64,000 nucleotides of DNA from Solwaraspora sp. WMMA2065 (GTDB lineage: Bacteria > Actinomycetota > Actinomycetes > Mycobacteriales > Micromonosporaceae): positions 3,348,001 through 3,412,000 of the forward strand of contig NZ_CP128361.1 in NCBI RefSeq assembly GCF_030345075.1, in the 5' to 3' direction. The position numbers were made by a program, and so were the translations under genes. The stretch's first letter is position 1. Each line of letters starts with the position of its first letter. This document shows, piece after piece, positions 8,450 through 18,355 of this stretch. The notes beneath the pieces were generated by a model. That model was not told where the DNA came from. It made no database searches and saw nothing but the letters and a program-made list of their open reading frames with translations.

Positions 8450-9394
8450 TCAACTCTTCCGACCTGCGGCAACAGGGTCCCGCTCGGCGTGTCCTACTAT
8501 AGCGCCTTCGATCCGCGCTCCGGCAACGTCTACCGGAAACAAGTGTGTCTGCCAGTCCATTCCCGGACAGAAGTCCGCCGGGACTTCGGTCAACGCCAGG
8601 ACGCTCGGACCCGCCCCACTGATCACCGCAGCCACACCGGTCGCCCGCAGTCGGCAGACCAGTTCCGCACTGGCCGGCATCGATGGACCCCGGTAGTCCT
8701 GGTGCAACCGGTCCTCGGTCGCGGCCAGCAACAGCGTCGGGTCAGCGGTGATCGCGTGGCTCAGCAGGGCGGCCCGGCCGGCGGTGAACGCGGCGTCCGC
8801 GTGCGGCACCTGGGCGGGCAGCGCCGCCCGCGCCGCCTCGGTCAGACCCCGGTTACCGGGTACGTAGACGGTCAGCGACACCGCCGGATGCGCCGGCACC
8901 GACACCGCGCGCGCCCCGGAGGCCTCGGTCCAGGCAATGGTGAAACCGCCGAGCAGGCAGGGCGCCACGTTGTCCGGGTGACCCTCCAGCCGGGCGGCGA
9001 TCCGTAGCGCGGCGGCGGTGTCCAGCAGCTGCGTCCCGCCGACGGCGAGCCCTCGGGCCAGTTGCACGCCGGCCACGATCGCCGCCGACGACGAACCCAG
9101 GCCGCGTGCCTGGGGGATGCGGTTCACGCAGCTCAACGCCAGTCCGGCCGGCCGGCCGCCGAGCTCGTCGAAGGTGGCGTGCATGGCGCGCACGACAAGA
9201 TGGCCGTCGTCGACCGGCAGCTCCCCGGTGCCTTCACCGGAGATCTCGACCCGGCAGCCGGCGGGCACCACCCGGGCGGTCACCTCGTCGTGGTGACCGA
9301 GCGCCAACCCGAGCGCGTCGAACCCGGGGCCGAGGTTGGCGCTGGTGGCCGGGACCCGCACGGTCACCGGCCCGGGAACGAAGCTGATACCCAT
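8450..9394 (-). CDS. thrB: Homoserine kinase
   Basis: This 314-residue GHMP kinase phosphorylates homoserine in threonine synthesis. The N-terminal substrate segment PATSANLGPGFDALG and the ATP-binding loop RGLGSSSAA (about residues 97-105) are clear, as is the C-terminal GHMP motif SGAGPSVLAL. hom and thrC lie on the same strand but 6.5 kb upstream, separated by transport and regulator genes. thrB may therefore be transcribed separately or from the SPFH gene's promoter. Confidence 0.95.
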   Translation of the reverse strand: MGISFVPGPVTVRVPATSANLGPGFDALGLALGHHDEVTARVVPAGCRVEISGEGTGELPVDDGHLVVRAMHATFDELGGRPAGLALSCVNRIPQARGLGSSSAAIVAGVQLARGLAVGGTQLLDTAAALRIAARLEGHPDNVAPCLLGGFTIAWTEASGARAVSVPAHPAVSLTVYVPGNRGLTEAARAALPAQVPHADAAFTAGRAALLSHAITADPTLLLAATEDRLHQDYRGPSMPASAELVCRLRATGVAAVISGAGPSVLALTEVPADFCPGMDWQTHLFPVDVAGARIEGAIVGHAERDPVAAGRKS

Positions 9395-9428
9395 CGCCCC
9401 ATGCTAGGTCCTGGCCGGTCGCCCGGTG

Positions 9429-9659
9429 TCAGGGCGCCGGTGGCCGGTCCGGGCCGTCGACCGACGCACCCGATCCAGGTGCCCGATCGGATTCAGGTGC
9501 CCGATCCGGTCCGGGTGTCCGGCCGGCGGCGCGCAGCGCGAACCGCAGCGCGTACTCGATCTGGGCGTTGACGCTGCGCAGGTCGTCGGCGGCCCACTTG
9601 GCAATCGCCTCGTGCACCGCCGGATCGAGCCGCAACAGCAGCTTCTTGCGTTCGGCCAT
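9429..9659 (-). CDS. Small ribbon-helix-helix (Arc-type) protein
   Basis: This 76-residue protein has an Arc/MetJ-like N-terminal half. A short beta strand (KKLLLRLDP) is followed by two helices ending near residue 45. The remainder is a Pro/Asp/Arg-rich low-complexity tail. Such proteins bind DNA as dimers and are often antitoxins or autoregulators, but no toxin gene accompanies it. It starts 15 nt after the SPFH gene, so the two are probably one operon and it may regulate that gene. Confidence 0.65.
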   Translation of the reverse strand: MAERKKLLLRLDPAVHEAIAKWAADDLRSVNAQIEYALRFALRAAGRTPGPDRAPESDRAPGSGASVDGPDRPPAP

Positions 9660-9674
9660 CAGCCGTGGACCGCC

Positions 9675-10544
9675 TCAGCCGTAGAGAGACCCGGTGTTCA
9701 CCACCGGCTGCACCGCCCGGTCACCGCAGAGCACCACCAGCAGGTTGGCGACCATCTGGGCCTTGCGTTCCTCGTCGAGGTCGACCACGTGCTCGTCGGC
9801 CAACCGCTCCAACGCGTTGGAGACCATGCCGACGGCGCCCTCGACGATCCGGAACCGGGCCGCGACGACGGCGGCGGCCTGCTGCCGGGCGAGCATCGCG
9901 TGGGCGATCTCAGGGGCGTACGCAAGGTGAGTGACCCGGGACTCCAGCACCTCCACGCCGGCCAGTTCGACCCGCTCCCGCAACTCGGCGGTCAGCTCGT
10001 CGGCGACCACCGTACTGTCCCGCAGGCTGGCCCGCTCACCGTCGTGTGCCTCGTACGGGTAGCTGGTGGCCAGGTGCCGGACGGCGGCCTCGGCCTGGAC
10101 GGCCACGTACTCGACGTGGTCGTCGACGGCGAAGACGGCGCTGGCCGAGTCGACCACCCGCCACACCACGACGGCGGCGATCTCGACGGGGTTGCCGTCG
10201 GCGTCGGCGACCTTGAGCCGGTCGGTCTCGAAGTTGCGCACCCGCAGGGTGACCTTGCGCCGGACGGTGAACGGCCAGGTCCAGTGCAGGCCGGCGACGC
10301 GGATCGAGCCGAGGTAGCGACCGAAGAACTGCACGACCTGCGCCTCGTTGGGGTTGACCACGGTGAACCCGGTGGCGGCCAGCGCGACGACCCCGGCGTA
10401 GACCGCGACAGCGACGGCCATCCAGACGTCCACGTCGGCCACCGAGTTGATGCCGGGCGCCACCACCGCCAGGCCGATCAGGCCAGACACCGCCAAGCCA
10501 CTGATCGCCACGAATCCGGACATCCGGAACACGGCTCGTTCCAT
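9675..10544 (-). CDS. SPFH/Band 7 (prohibitin-like) membrane protein
   Basis: This 289-residue protein has two N-terminal membrane segments (about residues 8-30 and 38-60). A Band 7 domain follows, including [18 protein letters not shown] and a [20 protein letters not shown] segment. SPFH proteins form large oligomeric membrane scaffolds that organise microdomains and proteases. The ATG at 10544 is chosen because GGGAG lies 6 nt upstream. It is followed closely by the ribbon-helix-helix gene. The exact partner is unknown. Confidence 0.85.
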   Translation of the reverse strand: MERAVFRMSGFVAISGLAVSGLIGLAVVAPGINSVADVDVWMAVAVAVYAGVVALAATGFTVVNPNEAQVVQFFGRYLGSIRVAGLHWTWPFTVRRKVTLRVRNFETDRLKVADADGNPVEIAAVVVWRVVDSASAVFAVDDHVEYVAVQAEAAVRHLATSYPYEAHDGERASLRDSTVVADELTAELRERVELAGVEVLESRVTHLAYAPEIAHAMLARQQAAAVVAARFRIVEGAVGMVSNALERLADEHVVDLDEERKAQMVANLLVVLCGDRAVQPVVNTGSLYG

Positions 10545-10592
10545 GCTCTGCTCCCTTGCCAACCAGATCGCTATCAAAGTGATATCACGATG

Positions 10593-11816
10593 CTAGCGGC
10601 TGGCCGCAACGACCGAGCCCAGCCGCCGGGTCGCCAGCCGCCAGCCGACCGCATAGGTGACGGTCACCAGACCGCACGTCGCCAGGATGACCCGGGTGTC
10701 CAGGGTGTCGATCACACTGGCCACGATCAACTGACTCACCGAGATCGACAGGGTGGCGAGCATCAGATCGGTGGCGAAGACCCGGCCACGCAGCCGGTCC
10801 GGCACCACCGCCTGCAGGGCGTAGTTCGACAGCACCCAGTTGCTGCCGCCGCCCAGGTGCGCCAGGAAGACCAGGGCGAGCACCAGCGGGAACCAGGTGA
10901 CCAGCGAGATGCTGGCGTAGGACAGCCCGTACACCGACATCGACGCGGCCAACCCGGTGAGCAGCCAGGACCGCCGGTTCAGCACCGGGCGGGTCAGCAA
11001 CGGCCCGATGACCGCGCCGGCACCCCGCACGGCGAACAGCAGGCCGGTGCCGATCGCGCCGACCCCGTACACCCCGGCCAACAGCGGAAACAACGTGAGT
11101 ACGCCGTTGCCGAGGCCGACCGCGCTCTTCGCGGTCACCAGGGCGAGCACCTGCGGCCGGCCACCGATGTAGGCCAGCGCCTCCCGGATCGCGGTCAGTG
11201 TCCGGGGCGCCGGCAGCGTGGCATCGCGTGGGGTCTGCATCGGTCGGCGGATCGACATGGTGACCACCGCCGCGAGCAGCAGCGCCGCGGCGGCGATCCA
11301 GAAGCACGCGTACGGGCCGAGGGCCGCGCTGAGCAGCCCGCCGAGCGACGCGCCCACTATCGCCATCGTGCCCCACGCGGATCCGGCGAACACGTTGGCG
11401 GCGGGCAGCTCCGCCGCCGAGACCACGTTCGGCAGCGCGGCCTGCGCGGCCGGCGAGTAGCAGGACTTGGCCACCGCGAGCGACGCGATGGCGAACAACG
11501 CCAGCCAGGCGGTACCCGAAGTGCGGACGGCCAGCAGCAACAGCACCGCGACGACGGCGGCCAGGTTCGCGGCGATCAGGATCCGACGGCGGTCGAAGCG
11601 GTCTGCGAGCGTACCGGTGAACGGCAACATCAGGGCGTGGATGCCGGTGTCCACGGCGAGCACCAGAGCGCCCCAGACGCCGCTGCCGGTGAGCTCCGGC
11701 AGCAGCACCACCAGCGGCACCATGACGAACCAGTCCGCCCCGAAGACGACCAGCTCGGCGAGGAGCAGCCGGCGGAAATCCCGGTTCCCGGTAAGGACCG
11801 CTAACGGTGAGGCCAC
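10593..11816 (-). CDS. MFS transporter (12-TM multidrug-type permease)
   Basis: This 407-residue polytopic membrane protein has about 12 hydrophobic segments. The major-facilitator loop 2-3 motif is seen as GTLADRFDRRRIL (about residues 65-77), with a related DRLRGRVFA in the second half. It resembles the MFS_3/enterobactin-exporter-like drug-efflux group. The substrate cannot be told. The GTG start at 11816 has AAGGTG about 8 nt upstream; a longer reading to 11927 would overlap the downstream end of the RND gene region and looks non-coding. Confidence 0.85.
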   Translation of the reverse strand: MASPLAVLTGNRDFRRLLLAELVVFGADWFVMVPLVVLLPELTGSGVWGALVLAVDTGIHALMLPFTGTLADRFDRRRILIAANLAAVVAVLLLLAVRTSGTAWLALFAIASLAVAKSCYSPAAQAALPNVVSAAELPAANVFAGSAWGTMAIVGASLGGLLSAALGPYACFWIAAAALLLAAVVTMSIRRPMQTPRDATLPAPRTLTAIREALAYIGGRPQVLALVTAKSAVGLGNGVLTLFPLLAGVYGVGAIGTGLLFAVRGAGAVIGPLLTRPVLNRRSWLLTGLAASMSVYGLSYASISLVTWFPLVLALVFLAHLGGGSNWVLSNYALQAVVPDRLRGRVFATDLMLATLSISVSQLIVASVIDTLDTRVILATCGLVTVTYAVGWRLATRRLGSVVAASR

Positions 11817-11923
11817 GTACCGACACCTTACCGACCGGATACCGGACAGTGGACGAAGTGTGATCTGTGCGACGGGTCGTCGCGGGGGTCCCCGGGGCCG
11901 GTGCCCTGGGGACCCCCGCACGG

Positions 11924-14900
11924 TCACTTCTCCGCCGGCGGATCCGTCGGCGGCAGCGGCGAGGTGCGGCTCTTCGGCAGTTTCAGCACCTCGAACTGGT
12001 CGGTGCCGTCGACCAGCGCCGCCGAGGGGCGGGCCGGCGGCGCGGCGACCGGCGACGTACGACTGGCGGGGCCGGCGGTGTCGGAGCCGTTGCGGCCGTC
12101 CGCTGCGTCGCCGGTGCCTGGTACGGCATCGGTGCCGGTAACGGCTCCTGACGGCCGGTCCGGTGCCGCAGCGACGTCACTCGCGTCGTCGGTCGGGCCG
12201 GCCGACCGGCGGGTGGCCCGGCGCTGCCGCAGCCGATCCTTGGTGCCCTCGACCATGGTGTAGAGCGTCGGCACCAGGACCAGGGTGAGCAGCGTCGAGC
12301 TGAACAGGCCGCCGATCACCACGATCGCCAACGGCTGGCCGATGAAGCCGGCCACCCCGGTCAGGCCGAGCGCCATCGGCGTCAACGCGCAGATGGTGGC
12401 GATCGCGGTCATCAGGATCGGCCGCAGCCGACGCCGGCCGCCCTCGACCACCGCCTGGGACACGCTCATCCCCTGCTCGCGGTACTGGTTGATCAGGTCC
12501 ATCAACACGATCGCGTTGGTCACCACGATGCCGACCAGCATCAACGCGCCGATCAGCGCCGGCACACCCATCGGCGTACCGGTGACGACCAGCAGACCGA
12601 TCGCGCCGGTCGCCGCGAACGGCACCGACACCAGCAGGATCAGCGGCTGGACCAGGCTGCGGAACGTCGCCACCATGATCACGAAGACGATGGCGATCGC
12701 GGCGAGCAGGGCCAACCCGAGGTCGGCGAACGCCTCCGCCTGGTCGGCGCTGACGCCGCCGATGGTGTACGTCGCACCGGCCGGCAGACTCAGGTCCTCC
12801 AGCCGCTGCGACAGCTCGGCGCTGGTCTGCCCGACGTTCGAGCCGGTCGCGGTGCCGGTGACGGTGGCGCTGCGCTCACCGTCCACCCGACTGATCTGCA
12901 CCGGCCCGTCGACTTCGGTGATGTCGGCGAAGGCGGCGAGGGTCGCCGGCCCGACCGGCAACGCCGCCAACTCCTCGGCCGAGGTCACCCGGGCGCTCGG
13001 GCTGAGCACCACGTCCAGCCGGTCGCCGTCGATGGTGACCTGTCCCAGCGGGCTGCCGCGGAAGGCTTGGGCGACGAGTTGCCCGAGCGCGGCCTCGTTC
13101 AGCCCGGCCTGAGCTGCCGCCGCGCGGTCGATCTGCACCTGCAGCCGGGTCACGTCCTCGGACAGGGTGCTGGTGACGTCGGCAACGTCCGGGGTCTGCG
13201 ACATCGCGGTCCGGACCCGCTCCGCGGCGGTGGCCAAATCGTCCGGGTCGTTGGCCTGCACGATGACCTGCAGCTGGTTGCTGCTCCCGCCACCGGGCCC
13301 GCCGTCGGCCGCCCCGACCGTGATCTCGCCCAGGCCGTCGCGGCCGGCGAACTCGTCCCGCAGCTGCTGCTGCACGGCGATGTTGTCGGTGTCCTCGGTC
13401 AGGCTGATCGAATAGCTCGCCGTGGTGTTGCCGCCGCCACCGGCGAACGGGTTGCTGCTCGCGCCGATCGACACCTGGTAGGACTCGATCCCGTCGGTCC
13501 GCGCGAGGACCCGCTCCACCGAGATGGCGGCCCGGTCGACGGCGGCCAGGCTGGTGCCCGCCGGCAACTCCTGCCGCATGCTCAGGGTGTCCTGGCCGGC
13601 GTCGTCGATGAAGTTGGTCTCCAGCCGGGTGCTCAGCGCGAACGTGCCGAGCAGCACCGCCAGCCCGATGCCGACGGTGGCCCACCGCCGGGTGGTGGCG
13701 AACCGGATCACCGGCAGGTAGCCGCGCTGCAACGGGTTGCGCAGCTCCTTGGCTTCGGCCTCCTGCCGGACCTGCTCCACGTCGGTGCCGGCGGCGGCCG
13801 GCTTGAGGAACCAGTAGGCGAGCACCGGGATGATGGTGAGCGAGACCAGCAGCGAGGCGAGCAACGCGACGGTCACCGTGATGGCGAACGGCGCGAACAG
13901 CTGGCCGACGAAACCGCCGACGATCGCGATCGGGGCGAAGACGGCGACGGTCGCCAGGGTCGACGAGGTGACCGCGCCGGCCACCTCCCGGACCCCGGTC
14001 AGGATCGCGGTACGCCGGTCCTCGCCGTACTCCAGATGCCGTTTGATGTTCTCCAGCACCACGATCGAGTCGTCCACCACCCGGCCGACCGAGATGGTCA
14101 ACGCGCCGAGGGTGAGCAGGTTGAGCGAGTAGTCGCCGACCCACAGGGCGATCAACGCGATCAGCACCGACAGCGGGATGGAGACCGCGGTGACCACGGT
14201 GGACCGGATCGACAGCAGGAAGACCAGGATGACCAGGACCGCCATCACCAGGCCGAGCAGGCCTTCGGTGGTGAGGGCCTCGATCGAGCGTTCCACGAAC
14301 GGTGCCTGGTCGAACACTACGATCAACTCGGTGTCAGCGGCCGCGCCCAGCTCGTCGAGTCGGTCCCGGATCTCGTGCGAGATGCCAACCGCGTCGCCGT
14401 CGGGGCCGGCGGTCACCGCGATCCCGAGGCTGTCCGCGCCGTTGGTCCTGGTGATCGAGGTGGCGGGGGCGGTCTGCTCGCTGATCTCGGCGACGTCGTC
14501 GAGCCGCACCGGCGGCCGGCCGGACGCGGTGAGATAGATCCCGGCGAGATCGCTCAGTGAATCGATCCTGGTGCCGACCTGGACGGTCAGGCTCTCGTCG
14601 CCGTCGGTGAGGGAGCCGGCCGGGATGGTGACGCCGTTGACCCGCAGGGCGTTGCCGATAGCGCTCGGGTCGAGACCGGCGTCGGCCAGCGCGGCGTAGT
14701 CGGGGGTGATCGAGACGACCTGCTCACCGGCGCCGGTGACGTCGACGGCGCGTACCCCCTCGATGGCTTCCAGCTCGGGCAGCACGACCTCGTCCAGACG
14801 TCCGGCGAGCCCCGGTCCGCCGGCGCCGGTGGCGGCCAGCACCACAGCCGGCAGGTCGTCGGTGCTGCCGGCGAAGACGGCCGGTTCCACACCGTCGGGC

Positions 14901-15253
14901 AGCTGGATCCGGTTGATCGAGGTCTCCAGCTCGTTGACGGCGCTGGTCAGGTCGGTGCCGAAGGCGAACTCGACCTGCACGGTGGCGAAGCTCTCGCTGG
15001 AGGTGGAGGTGACGCTCTCGAGGTCGGCGACGCCCGAGAGGGCGTTCTCGATGGGCTCGGTCACCTGCGATTCGACGATCTCCGGTGCCGCGCCGGGGTA
15101 GACCGCGCTGATGAACGCGGCCGGGAACTCCAACGAAGGCAGAAGCTGCTGTTTGAGCGTCGGGATGGTGACGGCGCCGAAGATCGTGATCACGACCGCG
15201 ACGAGCGCCACGAGCCCTCGGTTGGCGAGGCTGAGTCTGGCGAGCAACGACAT
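11924..15253 (-). CDS. RND-family efflux pump (AcrB/SwrC-like)
   Basis: This 1109-residue protein has the duplicated RND plan: TM1, a large extracytoplasmic loop, TM2-6, TM7, a second loop, then TM8-12. The proton-relay aspartates are visible in the TM4 segment VGRVVDDSIVVLENI. A Ser/Pro/Ala-rich cytoplasmic tail of about 100 residues follows the last membrane segment. HAE1-type RND pumps occur in Gram-positive bacteria without an outer-membrane channel and export lipophilic drugs or surfactants. The ATG at 15253 follows AGGAG with 11-nt spacing. A divergent MarR gene and a palindrome upstream point to ligand-induced derepression. Confidence 0.9.
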   Translation of the reverse strand: MSLLARLSLANRGLVALVAVVITIFGAVTIPTLKQQLLPSLEFPAAFISAVYPGAAPEIVESQVTEPIENALSGVADLESVTSTSSESFATVQVEFAFGTDLTSAVNELETSINRIQLPDGVEPAVFAGSTDDLPAVVLAATGAGGPGLAGRLDEVVLPELEAIEGVRAVDVTGAGEQVVSITPDYAALADAGLDPSAIGNALRVNGVTIPAGSLTDGDESLTVQVGTRIDSLSDLAGIYLTASGRPPVRLDDVAEISEQTAPATSITRTNGADSLGIAVTAGPDGDAVGISHEIRDRLDELGAAADTELIVVFDQAPFVERSIEALTTEGLLGLVMAVLVILVFLLSIRSTVVTAVSIPLSVLIALIALWVGDYSLNLLTLGALTISVGRVVDDSIVVLENIKRHLEYGEDRRTAILTGVREVAGAVTSSTLATVAVFAPIAIVGGFVGQLFAPFAITVTVALLASLLVSLTIIPVLAYWFLKPAAAGTDVEQVRQEAEAKELRNPLQRGYLPVIRFATTRRWATVGIGLAVLLGTFALSTRLETNFIDDAGQDTLSMRQELPAGTSLAAVDRAAISVERVLARTDGIESYQVSIGASSNPFAGGGGNTTASYSISLTEDTDNIAVQQQLRDEFAGRDGLGEITVGAADGGPGGGSSNQLQVIVQANDPDDLATAAERVRTAMSQTPDVADVTSTLSEDVTRLQVQIDRAAAAQAGLNEAALGQLVAQAFRGSPLGQVTIDGDRLDVVLSPSARVTSAEELAALPVGPATLAAFADITEVDGPVQISRVDGERSATVTGTATGSNVGQTSAELSQRLEDLSLPAGATYTIGGVSADQAEAFADLGLALLAAIAIVFVIMVATFRSLVQPLILLVSVPFAATGAIGLLVVTGTPMGVPALIGALMLVGIVVTNAIVLMDLINQYREQGMSVSQAVVEGGRRRLRPILMTAIATICALTPMALGLTGVAGFIGQPLAIVVIGGLFSSTLLTLVLVPTLYTMVEGTKDRLRQRRATRRSAGPTDDASDVAAAPDRPSGAVTGTDAVPGTGDAADGRNGSDTAGPASRTSPVAAPPARPSAALVDGTDQFEVLKLPKSRTSPLPPTDPPAEK

Positions 15254-15311
15254 GTGCGGGCTCACTCCTGGAAGAGTCCGGCGGCGGAACGACGGGAATT
15301 GTTCGGCCAAG

Positions 15312-15324
15312 GCTAACAGTTAGC
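15312..15324. promoter_or_regulatory. Palindromic operator candidate (MarR/RND divergent promoter)
   Basis: The perfect inverted repeat GCTAAC-A-GTTAGC lies midway between the divergent RND and MarR start codons. MarR-family dimers bind palindromes of about this size, so this is the likely site for repression of one or both genes. Confidence 0.55.
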
Positions 15325-15403
15325 GTCACGCGAAGTTGTTGGGATATCGTCTGCGCACGGCGGGCGGCCGGCCCACCACCGTGCCGGACCAGAGGGAGCG
15401 CAG

Positions 15404-15928
15404 GTGGCCCAGCGGGACGAACTGATCGACCAGATCGTGGTGACCAGCCGCCGGCTGCAGGTCCTGTTCGCCTCCGACCGTTCCGACCCGCTGTTCGACT
15501 CACAGCTCACCGTGCCGCAGCTGAAGATACTGCTACTGCTCTACCTGCGTGGCAGCGCCTCGGGACAGGAGCTCAGCCAGGTGCTCGGGGTACGGATGGC
15601 CACGGTCAGCGGGATCGTCGACCGGCTCGCGGCCCACCGGCTGGTCGGCCGCCGGGAGGACCCCCGGGACCGGCGGGTCCGCCGGATCGAGCTGACCGAC
15701 GACGGGCGGCAGCTGATGGACCGGATCGTCACCGCCGGCACCGACCGCCAGGCACGGCTGTTGGCCCGACTGGACACCGACGAGCTGCGTACCGTAGCCG
15801 TCGCGACCCGGCTGCTGGTCGACGCCGCAGAAGCCGACCTGGCCGAAACCGACACGCCTCAGGTCGAGCCGCGTCACACCCGACCGGCGACGTCGTCAGG
15901 CCAGGTCGAGGGCGCGGGCCGCGAGTAG
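15404..15928 (+). CDS. MarR-family transcriptional regulator
   Basis: This 174-residue winged-helix repressor has the recognition region [25 protein letters not shown] (helix-turn-helix, residues about 58-80). The beta-wing follows, with the family pattern [16 protein letters not shown]. The GTG start follows GAGGGAGCGCAG. It is transcribed away from the RND pump and probably controls it. The 3' end overlaps the convergent thrC stop by 33 bp. The C-terminal tail after residue 150 is low-complexity. Confidence 0.9.
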   Translation: MAQRDELIDQIVVTSRRLQVLFASDRSDPLFDSQLTVPQLKILLLLYLRGSASGQELSQVLGVRMATVSGIVDRLAAHRLVGRREDPRDRRVRRIELTDDGRQLMDRIVTAGTDRQARLLARLDTDELRTVAVATRLLVDAAEADLAETDTPQVEPRHTRPATSSGQVEGAGRE

Positions 15929-16945
15929 CGGATCGTTGCCGATGGTGGTCGGTGCCGGAGCGGTGGAGATCGCCCACTCCGGGTCCTTCAGACCGTGCCC
16001 GGTGACCGTGCAGACCACGGTGGCACCGGCCGGTACCTTGCCGGCGGCGGCGGCCTGCAGCAGCCCGGCGACGCTGGCCGCGCTGGCCAGCTCGACGAAG
16101 ACCCCGACCTCCCGGGCCAGCAGCCGGTACGCCGCCAGGATGTCCCGGTCGGTGACCGCGTCGATCAGCCCCCCCGAGGCGTCCCGGGCGTCGAGCGCCT
16201 TGGTCCAGCTCGCCGGGTTGCCGATCCGGATCGCGGTGGCGATCGTCGACGGCTGGCGGACCACCTCGCCGGAGACGATCGGGGCGGCACCCGATGCCTG
16301 GAAGCCGTACATCTTCGGGGCGCGGGTGGCGTTGCCGGCCTCGACATCCTCCAGGTAGCCCATCCAGTAGGCGCTGATGTTGCCGGCGTTGCCTACCGGC
16401 AGGCAGTGGATGTCCGGGGCGTCGCCGAGCCCGGCGACGATCTCGAACGCGGCGGTCTTCTGCCCGTGCAGCCGGAAGATGTTCACCGAGTTGACCAGCG
16501 CTACCGGGTAGTCCTGGGCCAGCTTGGCCGCCATCGACAGGCAGTCGTCGAAGTTGCCGTCGACCTGCAGCAGGCGGGCCCCGTGCACCAGCGCCTGGGC
16601 GAGCTTGCCGAGCGCGATCTTGCCCTGCGGCACGAGCACCGCGCAGGTCAGGCCGGCGCGGGCGGCGTACGCGGCGGCCGACGCGCTGGTGTTGCCGGTC
16701 GAGGCGCAGATGATCGCCTTGTTGCCCTCCTCGACCGCCTTGGAGACCGCCATCGTCATGCCCCGGTCCTTGAACGACCCGGTCGGGTTGGCCCCCTCGA
16801 CCTTGAGGTAGACGTCGGCACCGACCCGGGCGGAGAGCACCGGCGCCGGCAGCAGCGGCGTGTTGCCCTCGTAGAGGGTGATCACCGGCGTGGCGTCGGT
16901 GACCGGCAACCGGTCCCGGTACGCCTCGATCAGGCCCCGCCACAT
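15896..16945 (-). CDS. thrC: Threonine synthase
   Basis: This 349-residue PLP enzyme converts O-phosphohomoserine to threonine. The lysine of the Schiff base sits in [11 protein letters not shown] (about residue 60), and the phosphate-binding loop is [10 protein letters not shown] (about 185). It is the short actinobacterial type. The ATG at 16945 is chosen because GAGGAGG precedes it by 5 nt. hom lies 40 bp upstream on the same strand, so hom-thrC form an operon. Confidence 0.95.
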   Translation of the reverse strand: MWRGLIEAYRDRLPVTDATPVITLYEGNTPLLPAPVLSARVGADVYLKVEGANPTGSFKDRGMTMAVSKAVEEGNKAIICASTGNTSASAAAYAARAGLTCAVLVPQGKIALGKLAQALVHGARLLQVDGNFDDCLSMAAKLAQDYPVALVNSVNIFRLHGQKTAAFEIVAGLGDAPDIHCLPVGNAGNISAYWMGYLEDVEAGNATRAPKMYGFQASGAAPIVSGEVVRQPSTIATAIRIGNPASWTKALDARDASGGLIDAVTDRDILAAYRLLAREVGVFVELASAASVAGLLQAAAAGKVPAGATVVCTVTGHGLKDPEWAISTAPAPTTIGNDPLLAARALDLA

Positions 16946-16985
16946 GACAACCTCCTCGGTTCGCGCCGGCACAGCGTACCGGCGG

Positions 16986-18296
16986 CTACTGGCCGCCCTC
17001 GACCCGCAGCACGCTGGCGATGGAACGGACGACGTCCAGGCCGCGCAGCTCCTCGACGGTGGCCGCGAGGGCGGCGTCCGGCGCCCGGTGGGTGACGATC
17101 ACCAGGCTGGCGTCGTTGTCCCGGCCGGACTGGCGCACGGTGGCGATGGACACGTCGTGCCGGGCGAACACCCCGGCGACGGCGGCCAGCACCCCGGCCC
17201 GGTCGGCCACGTCGAGGCTGATGTGGTAGCGGGTGACCGCCTCCCCCATCGGCCGGATCGGCAGGTCGGCGTAGGCGGACTCGCTGGCCGTGTGCACCCC
17301 GGCGAGCCGGTTGCGGGCCACCGCGACGATGTCGCCGAGCACCGCGCTGGCGGTCGGCGCCCCACCGGCGCCCCGGCCGTAGAACATCAACTGCCCGGCC
17401 GCGACCGCCTCGACGAAGACCGCGTTGAACGCGTCGCCGACGCTGGCCAGCGGATGGCTGCGCGGGATCATCGCCGGGTGCACCCGGACGCTGACCGACT
17501 CGGCGCCGTCGGCGCCCGGGCCCCGGTCGGCTATGCAGAGCAGCTTGATGGTGCAGCCCATCGCCTTGGCGCTGGCCATGTCGGCGGCGCTGACCTCGGT
17601 GATCCCCTCGCGGTGCACGTCGTCGGCGCCGACCCGGGTGTGGAAGGCCAGCGAGGCCAGGATGGCGGCCTTGGCCGCGGCGTCGAACCCCTCCACGTCG
17701 GCGGTCGGGTCGGCCTCGGCGTACCCGAGGGCGGTCGCCTCCTCCAACGCCTCGGTGAACCCGGCCCCGGTGGCGTCCATCGCGGAGAGGATGAAGTTGG
17801 TGGTGCCGTTGACGATGCCGGTGACCCGGGTGATCGAGTCGCCGTGCAGCGAATCGCGCAGCGGGCGCAGCAGCGGGATGGCGCCGGCCACCGACGCCTC
17901 GTAGAACAGGTCGGCACCGCCCTCGGCGGCGGCGTCGTGCAGGGTGCCGCCGTCCTCGGCGAGCAGCGCCTTGTTGGCGGTGACCGCGCTCTTGCCGCTG
18001 CGCAGCGCCTCGACCAGCCAGGTCCGGGCCGGTTCGATGCCGCCGACCACCTCGACCACCACGTCGACGTCGTCCCGTTTGACCAGGCCCAACGCGTCGG
18101 TGGTGAACAGCGCCGGGTCGACCGGCAGGTCACCACGGGCCCGGTTGGGCCGGCGGACCGCGATCCCGGCGATCTCGATCGGCGCCCCGACCCGGGCGGC
18201 GAGGTCGGCAGCCTGCTCGTGCAGCAGCCGCACCACCTCGGAGCCCACCGTGCCGCAGCCCAGCAACGCCAGCCGTACCGGCTTACCCATGCTCAC
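16986..18296 (-). CDS. hom: Homoserine dehydrogenase with C-terminal ACT domain
   Basis: This 436-residue enzyme reduces aspartate semialdehyde to homoserine. The NAD(P)-binding loop LLGCGTVGS is at about residues 10-18. The catalytic core includes [13 protein letters not shown] and the [13 protein letters not shown] signature. A C-terminal ACT domain (about 355-430) suggests allosteric feedback by threonine. The start is GTG 18296 or, six bases later, ATG 18290. It is followed by thrC. Confidence 0.96.
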   Translation of the reverse strand: MSMGKPVRLALLGCGTVGSEVVRLLHEQAADLAARVGAPIEIAGIAVRRPNRARGDLPVDPALFTTDALGLVKRDDVDVVVEVVGGIEPARTWLVEALRSGKSAVTANKALLAEDGGTLHDAAAEGGADLFYEASVAGAIPLLRPLRDSLHGDSITRVTGIVNGTTNFILSAMDATGAGFTEALEEATALGYAEADPTADVEGFDAAAKAAILASLAFHTRVGADDVHREGITEVSAADMASAKAMGCTIKLLCIADRGPGADGAESVSVRVHPAMIPRSHPLASVGDAFNAVFVEAVAAGQLMFYGRGAGGAPTASAVLGDIVAVARNRLAGVHTASESAYADLPIRPMGEAVTRYHISLDVADRAGVLAAVAGVFARHDVSIATVRQSGRDNDASLVIVTHRAPDAALAATVEELRGLDVVRSIASVLRVEGGQ

Positions 18297-18355
18297 CCCA
18301 TACCTCGCGACCGCGCGCCGCGCGCGCTATCCACGTCGTCCCGCCGCCTGCGGCG

